A stretch of DNA of 8,864 bases, taken from assembly GCA_947426875.1 (NCBI GenBank), contig CANEFU010000036.1, forward strand, positions 1 through 8,864, read 5' to 3'. A program made the translations under genes and the position numbers. The notes beneath the pieces were generated by a model that was not told the DNA's origin, did not search any database, and saw nothing but the letters and a program-made list of their open reading frames with translations. Positions within the stretch are counted from its first letter, which is position 1. Every line of letters starts with the position of its first letter. Shown piece after piece: positions 6,288 to 8,864 of the stretch. Source of the stretch: an uncultured Clostridium sp. (GTDB lineage: Bacteria > Bacillota > Clostridia > TANB77 > CAG-508).

Positions 6288-6340
6288 TTAATTACTATGA
6301 GCCATGTAGGCACCATGCTGAAAGTTCGCTTTCATAGAAC
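6288..6340. other. Compact nested inverted repeats, possible structured RNA or mobile-repeat remnant
   Basis: An outer pair CTATG/CATAG (6295-6299 with 6333-6337) encloses two smaller hairpins. One is AGC-C-ATG with CATGCT (6300-6306 and 6313-6318, one bulge). The other is TGAAAG-TTCG-CTTTCA (6319-6334), a six-bp stem with a TTCG loop on the + strand. The last hairpin and the outer pair share two bases, so both cannot be complete at once. The minus strand also encodes a 15-codon reading frame (6335 to 6288), but no ribosome binding site precedes it. No known RNA family is recognised. It lies between the upstream operon's terminator and the mutL promoter, so any transcript would come from read-through or from the opposite strand. 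Confidence 0.4.
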
Positions 6341-6388
6341 AAAAAAAAGATGAATATCAACCTTTTTATTTGTTAATTTTCATCTTTT
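6341..6388 (-). terminator. Intrinsic terminator after the large membrane-protein gene
   Basis: Read on the minus strand, AAAAGATGAA (complement of 6379-6388) pairs perfectly with TTCATCTTTT (complement of 6345-6354). After one A-A mismatch the stem continues for about seven more pairs, including one G-T, to a 10-nt A-rich loop. Four further T residues follow the stem, giving a run of eight. The stem is A/T-rich, but its length and T-tract make a plausible terminator. It starts 6 nt after the stop codon of the upstream gene. Because of the symmetric A-run, it could work weakly in the other direction too. Confidence 0.8.
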
Positions 6389-6394
6389 CCATCA

Positions 6395-8035
6395 CTATTT
6401 TATATCTAAACACGCATAAATAGAAAAAGTTCCATCATCATAGATTTTTTTATAACTAATGTTTCTCTGTAAAAATAAGTTAAGATTTGAATTATCTTTT
6501 ATCATAATATGCGTGATTCCATATTTCTGAAAAATATCTGCATACCACACTTGCAATGATGTTGTTGTCATATAATCAGTAAACACATCTTCTTGCTTTC
6601 CATTAAATTTAGGGTCATAAACATCTGCTCTTCCATCTATAAATACAGGGATATTTTTAAATAATAAATAACTCCCATAATTAAAATCATTAAACAATTT
6701 CATTTTGTCTATTTTTACATTTGTTTTTAGCCATTCCGTTGCTAGTACTGGATATTCATCACTGTCTATATAATTTTGTCCTGCTATTTCCTTATATTGT
6801 ACTAAAAATAAAACCATTAAAACTAAAATTGTATATAACATTCCCTTTATCGTTAAAACTTTATTTAATCCTTTTTTTACTTTCTCTTTTATTGTATCAC
6901 TTACTACCATTTCTACTAATTTATTCATAATGCACATTACACTAATCCAAAAAATTGGAAACTGTTTATAGGATATTAATGCCAAAATACTCATTCCAAC
7001 TAACATAAAAATATCTTGTAAACGAATTTTAACTTTATTCGAAAATAGTAATGCTTGTATTACAAAGAAAATTACTAGTAACGCTATCGATTGTATCAAT
7101 ACCACAGATTGATGTTCTAATATAAAATCCATAGTATTTCCCATTAATGACTTTATCATGTAGGTATAAGGAATATCTTTTAATGGGGTTATCATTCCCG
7201 TAAAAATACATACTATAAATATTATTATTAGCCATCTTACAGTTCGATTTCTTTGGATTTCTATTTTATTTTGTTTCGTTTGCCTTTTATCTTCAATTAC
7301 CTTTACTTTTTCTTCTAATTGTTTTAGACTCTTCTCAATTTTTTCGACTCTCTTCTGTTTTCCTTTTTCTTGCCATTTTAATCGTTTTTTATTTTTTCTT
7401 TTAATTCTCTTCTGATAGATTTCTTCTTTATTTCCATAAGAGATAAGATATTCTGCTATATATGGCAAAAAGATTACAAAATACATTGGAAACAGTGCCG
7501 CATGGCAATTAGCAAGTACTATTGGAAGTACTACTAATCCAATTCCATATCTCTTTTTCTTCGTTTCTAAAAATCTTTCTATCCATACTATTTCTAATAG
7601 TAAACATATAAATGTTATAATTTGTGCTCTTGCTGTTATAAATCCTTTTAATAAATAGATACTTATTATTGTTATGATGGCTGATATTATATAATTTTTT
7701 GTTATTTTTACATTGGTATAATAAATTAATACATATATGATAATTCCTATTATTACCGTAAAAGCATAAATTCCCATCATATCAAACGCATTATATATTA
7801 AATAAAATATAACATCTAATAGCCAATGTGGATAGGTATATATCATTCCTTCATGCCATGTAAATGGTTCTACTTGATTATCTATTACTTCTATCCCATT
7901 TTGACATATGTATTCTCCCACTTTGACCATGTAAAATGTGTCTTCTTGTAATGTTTTGGGTATCGTTGCTATGGCTAATAAAATGATTGCAATTACCATT
8001 ATAATACTAAATTTTAGTTTAGTTTTCTTTTCCAT
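6395..8035 (-). CDS. Large multi-span membrane protein, GT-C glycosyltransferase-like
   Basis: The 546-residue protein has about eleven likely membrane segments (for example 8-26, 87-105, 114-130, 137-153, 183-199, 267-284, 312-332, 340-358 and 397-413). The first outside loop carries EDTFYMVKVGEYICQNGIE, then EPFTW and PHWLLDVIFYLIY. The C-terminal domain has LFNDFNYGSYLLFK, VFIDGRADVYD (464-474) and TDYM. I recall both patterns from a family of uncharacterised GT-C-like membrane proteins that may use lipid-linked sugars. The acidic residues near the first loop could be catalytic, but substrate and activity are unknown. A basic, probably helical insert of about 64 residues (203-266) lies between two spans and would be cytoplasmic. 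AAGGAG 6 nt upstream supports the start. The gene overlaps the end of the preceding gene by 17 nt, suggesting coupled translation, and ends at a terminator. Membrane location is sure; the glycosyltransferase idea is moderate. Confidence 0.8.
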   Translation of the reverse strand: MEKKTKLKFSIIMVIAIILLAIATIPKTLQEDTFYMVKVGEYICQNGIEVIDNQVEPFTWHEGMIYTYPHWLLDVIFYLIYNAFDMMGIYAFTVIIGIIIYVLIYYTNVKITKNYIISAIITIISIYLLKGFITARAQIITFICLLLEIVWIERFLETKKKRYGIGLVVLPIVLANCHAALFPMYFVIFLPYIAEYLISYGNKEEIYQKRIKRKNKKRLKWQEKGKQKRVEKIEKSLKQLEEKVKVIEDKRQTKQNKIEIQRNRTVRWLIIIFIVCIFTGMITPLKDIPYTYMIKSLMGNTMDFILEHQSVVLIQSIALLVIFFVIQALLFSNKVKIRLQDIFMLVGMSILALISYKQFPIFWISVMCIMNKLVEMVVSDTIKEKVKKGLNKVLTIKGMLYTILVLMVLFLVQYKEIAGQNYIDSDEYPVLATEWLKTNVKIDKMKLFNDFNYGSYLLFKNIPVFIDGRADVYDPKFNGKQEDVFTDYMTTTSLQVWYADIFQKYGITHIMIKDNSNLNLFLQRNISYKKIYDDGTFSIYACLDIK

Positions 8036-8366
8036 TTTTTTCTCCTTCTTCTGGTACTAGTTCTTTACTAATAATTAGGAATTGTTGTCCATCTATTTTT
8101 ATGCTATATTCTCCCGTTTCTTCATTTATTTCTAGCTCTTCTAGCCCTTCTATTTTTCGAATGGCATCTTCTAACTTGATGCCTTCTGTTGCGGTAAATA
8201 TTTTTACAGCTTGGTCAAGTTTATCGCTTGCTTTTCCTTGATTGATACTCGCCAATAGTCCATTTTCTGATTTTAGCAAGTAGACAATAAATAGAATTAG
8301 CAGTATAAATACCACTAATTCTATTGTTATTTTTAGGATGTTTTTTATTCTTTTTTTTATTGCCAT
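8019..8366 (-). CDS. Small single-span membrane-anchored protein of unknown function
   Basis: I do not recognise this 115-residue protein. It has a basic N-terminus (MAIKKRIKN), one membrane span at about residues 13-32 and an acidic remainder of about 80 residues. The remainder has a helical middle (about 45-75, DKLDQAVKIFTATEGIKLEDAIRKI within it) and a strand-like part (about 78-101, with GEYSIKIDG and QFLII). By the positive-inside rule the C-terminal part would be outside the cell. A single span at the N-terminus with a small outer domain can also fit a signal anchor or a pilin-like protein, but no prepilin motif is clear. AGAGGA 7 nt before the ATG supports the start. The gene lies 26 nt after an upstream gene and overlaps the next one by 17 nt, so the three form one unit. 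Function cannot be given. Confidence 0.75.
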   Translation of the reverse strand: MAIKKRIKNILKITIELVVFILLILFIVYLLKSENGLLASINQGKASDKLDQAVKIFTATEGIKLEDAIRKIEGLEELEINEETGEYSIKIDGQQFLIISKELVPEEGEKNGKEN

Positions 8367-8392
8367 GTTTTAGTCCTCTTTCTTTTCAGGTT

Positions 8393-8864
8393 TTACTGCA
8401 ATCCTTTGTATACATACCAATAGTCCCCACTCCTGTCATTTGTTGGATAAGCTGTACTATTGGTAGCTGTTACGTCATCATATCTTGTCGTTCCTTTTGA
8501 ATATTGCGTGTTTCCAGTGCTAACTGTATATTTAGTAATGCCCCAATTATAGTATTCATATAGCTTTCTTGCTGATTGCCACCTAAAATAAATCATCGAA
8601 CTGCTACCTTGAATCAAATAACGACCTTGTACAGATGCAGCATTTGTTTCAAATAAAGATTTACATACGCTTGTTCCCACTCCAGAAATTCTTCCAGAAG
8701 TACTATCAAATTTGTATTGATTATAGACATATATCCATGGTCCCATCGTAAATTTATAGTCTGATATGTCCTCTCCTTTAAGCTCACAAACAGTAGTTAC
8801 ATTGCAATTATATACCTCCCATGTATGCATTTGAGTTGATGCCAAACAATTGTCAGATTGTCCT
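8393..8864 (-). CDS. C-terminal part of a Tyr/Trp-rich, probably exported protein (N-terminus outside window)
   Basis: The reading frame is open to the window edge, so the gene starts upstream of it; a TTG at 8845 is only an internal Leu codon. The 156 visible residues are rich in Y, W, S, T and G and poor in charged residues, as in beta-rich extracellular proteins. Cysteines occur at visible residues 6, 20 and 26 and again near residue 70 (GVGTSVCKSLF), which could form disulfides. The C-terminal half has a repeated aromatic pattern (YFRWQSARKLYEYYNWG, then TKYTVSTGNTQYSKGTTRYD) and ends TAYPTNDRSGDYWYVYKGLQ. Endings of the YP...G.YWYV kind are known to me from clostridial surface or secreted proteins, but no function follows. 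A pseudopilin or another surface adhesin is possible. It lies upstream of a single-span protein and a GT-C-like protein in the same direction, perhaps an envelope-related unit. Confidence 0.7.
   Translation of the reverse strand, partial: GQSDNCLASTQMHTWEVYNCNVTTVCELKGEDISDYKFTMGPWIYVYNQYKFDSTSGRISGVGTSVCKSLFETNAASVQGRYLIQGSSSMIYFRWQSARKLYEYYNWGITKYTVSTGNTQYSKGTTRYDDVTATNSTAYPTNDRSGDYWYVYKGLQ

Noticed and set aside
7035..7235. A 66-residue reading frame on the minus strand within the large membrane-protein gene
   Set aside because: It is out of frame with a well-supported long gene and shows no motif of its own.
8843..8845. TTG at 8845 as a start codon
   Set aside because: The frame remains open to the window edge, no ribosome binding site lies before the TTG, and the domain looks like the end of a longer protein.

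Overview
The window is AT-rich DNA from a Gram-positive, Clostridia-like bacterium (Firmicutes). The evidence is the strong purine-rich ribosome binding sites, the DivIVA and SepF division proteins, an endonuclease-type MutL with the DQHA motif, and the A/T-biased codon use. It is probably a gut or uncultured clostridium, but the species cannot be named from the sequence. All nine genes lie on the minus strand, so transcription runs from high to low coordinates. There is no sign of a phage, an intact insertion sequence, a CRISPR array, or a tRNA or rRNA gene.

Region 1 (8864 to 6395, first in transcription order) is a tight cluster of three genes. It holds the C-terminal part of a Tyr/Trp-rich, probably exported protein, a small single-span membrane protein, and a large multi-span membrane protein that resembles GT-C-type membrane glycosyltransferases. 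The last two genes overlap by 17 nt. A hairpin terminator starts 6 nt after the last stop codon.

Region 2 (6394 to 6146) is a 249-nt intergenic stretch. It carries the terminator, a compact set of hairpins that looks richer in G+C than the surrounding DNA, and a good extended -10 promoter for mutL.

Region 3 (6145 to 1014) reads mutL, a 142-residue four-span membrane protein, miaA, and an HlyD-like membrane-anchored adaptor. MutL (mismatch-repair nicking enzyme) and MiaA (tRNA A37 isopentenylation) are classic neighbours; here they are separated by the small membrane protein. hfq, often found after miaA, is absent. The miaA leader holds two 29-bp palindromic repeats at a 33-bp period.

Region 4 (1013 to 1) holds the division genes sepF and divIVA (the latter cut by the window edge), with a near-consensus promoter before sepF. 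SepF tethers FtsZ to the membrane, and DivIVA marks the poles and septum. The ylmG and ylmH genes that often separate them are missing.

Most of the window is ordinary housekeeping sequence. The parts worth a second look are the palindromic repeats before miaA, the structured block between the terminator and the mutL promoter, the 260-residue charged linker of MutL, and the basic helical insert in the large membrane protein. I do not see a convincing new multi-gene system.
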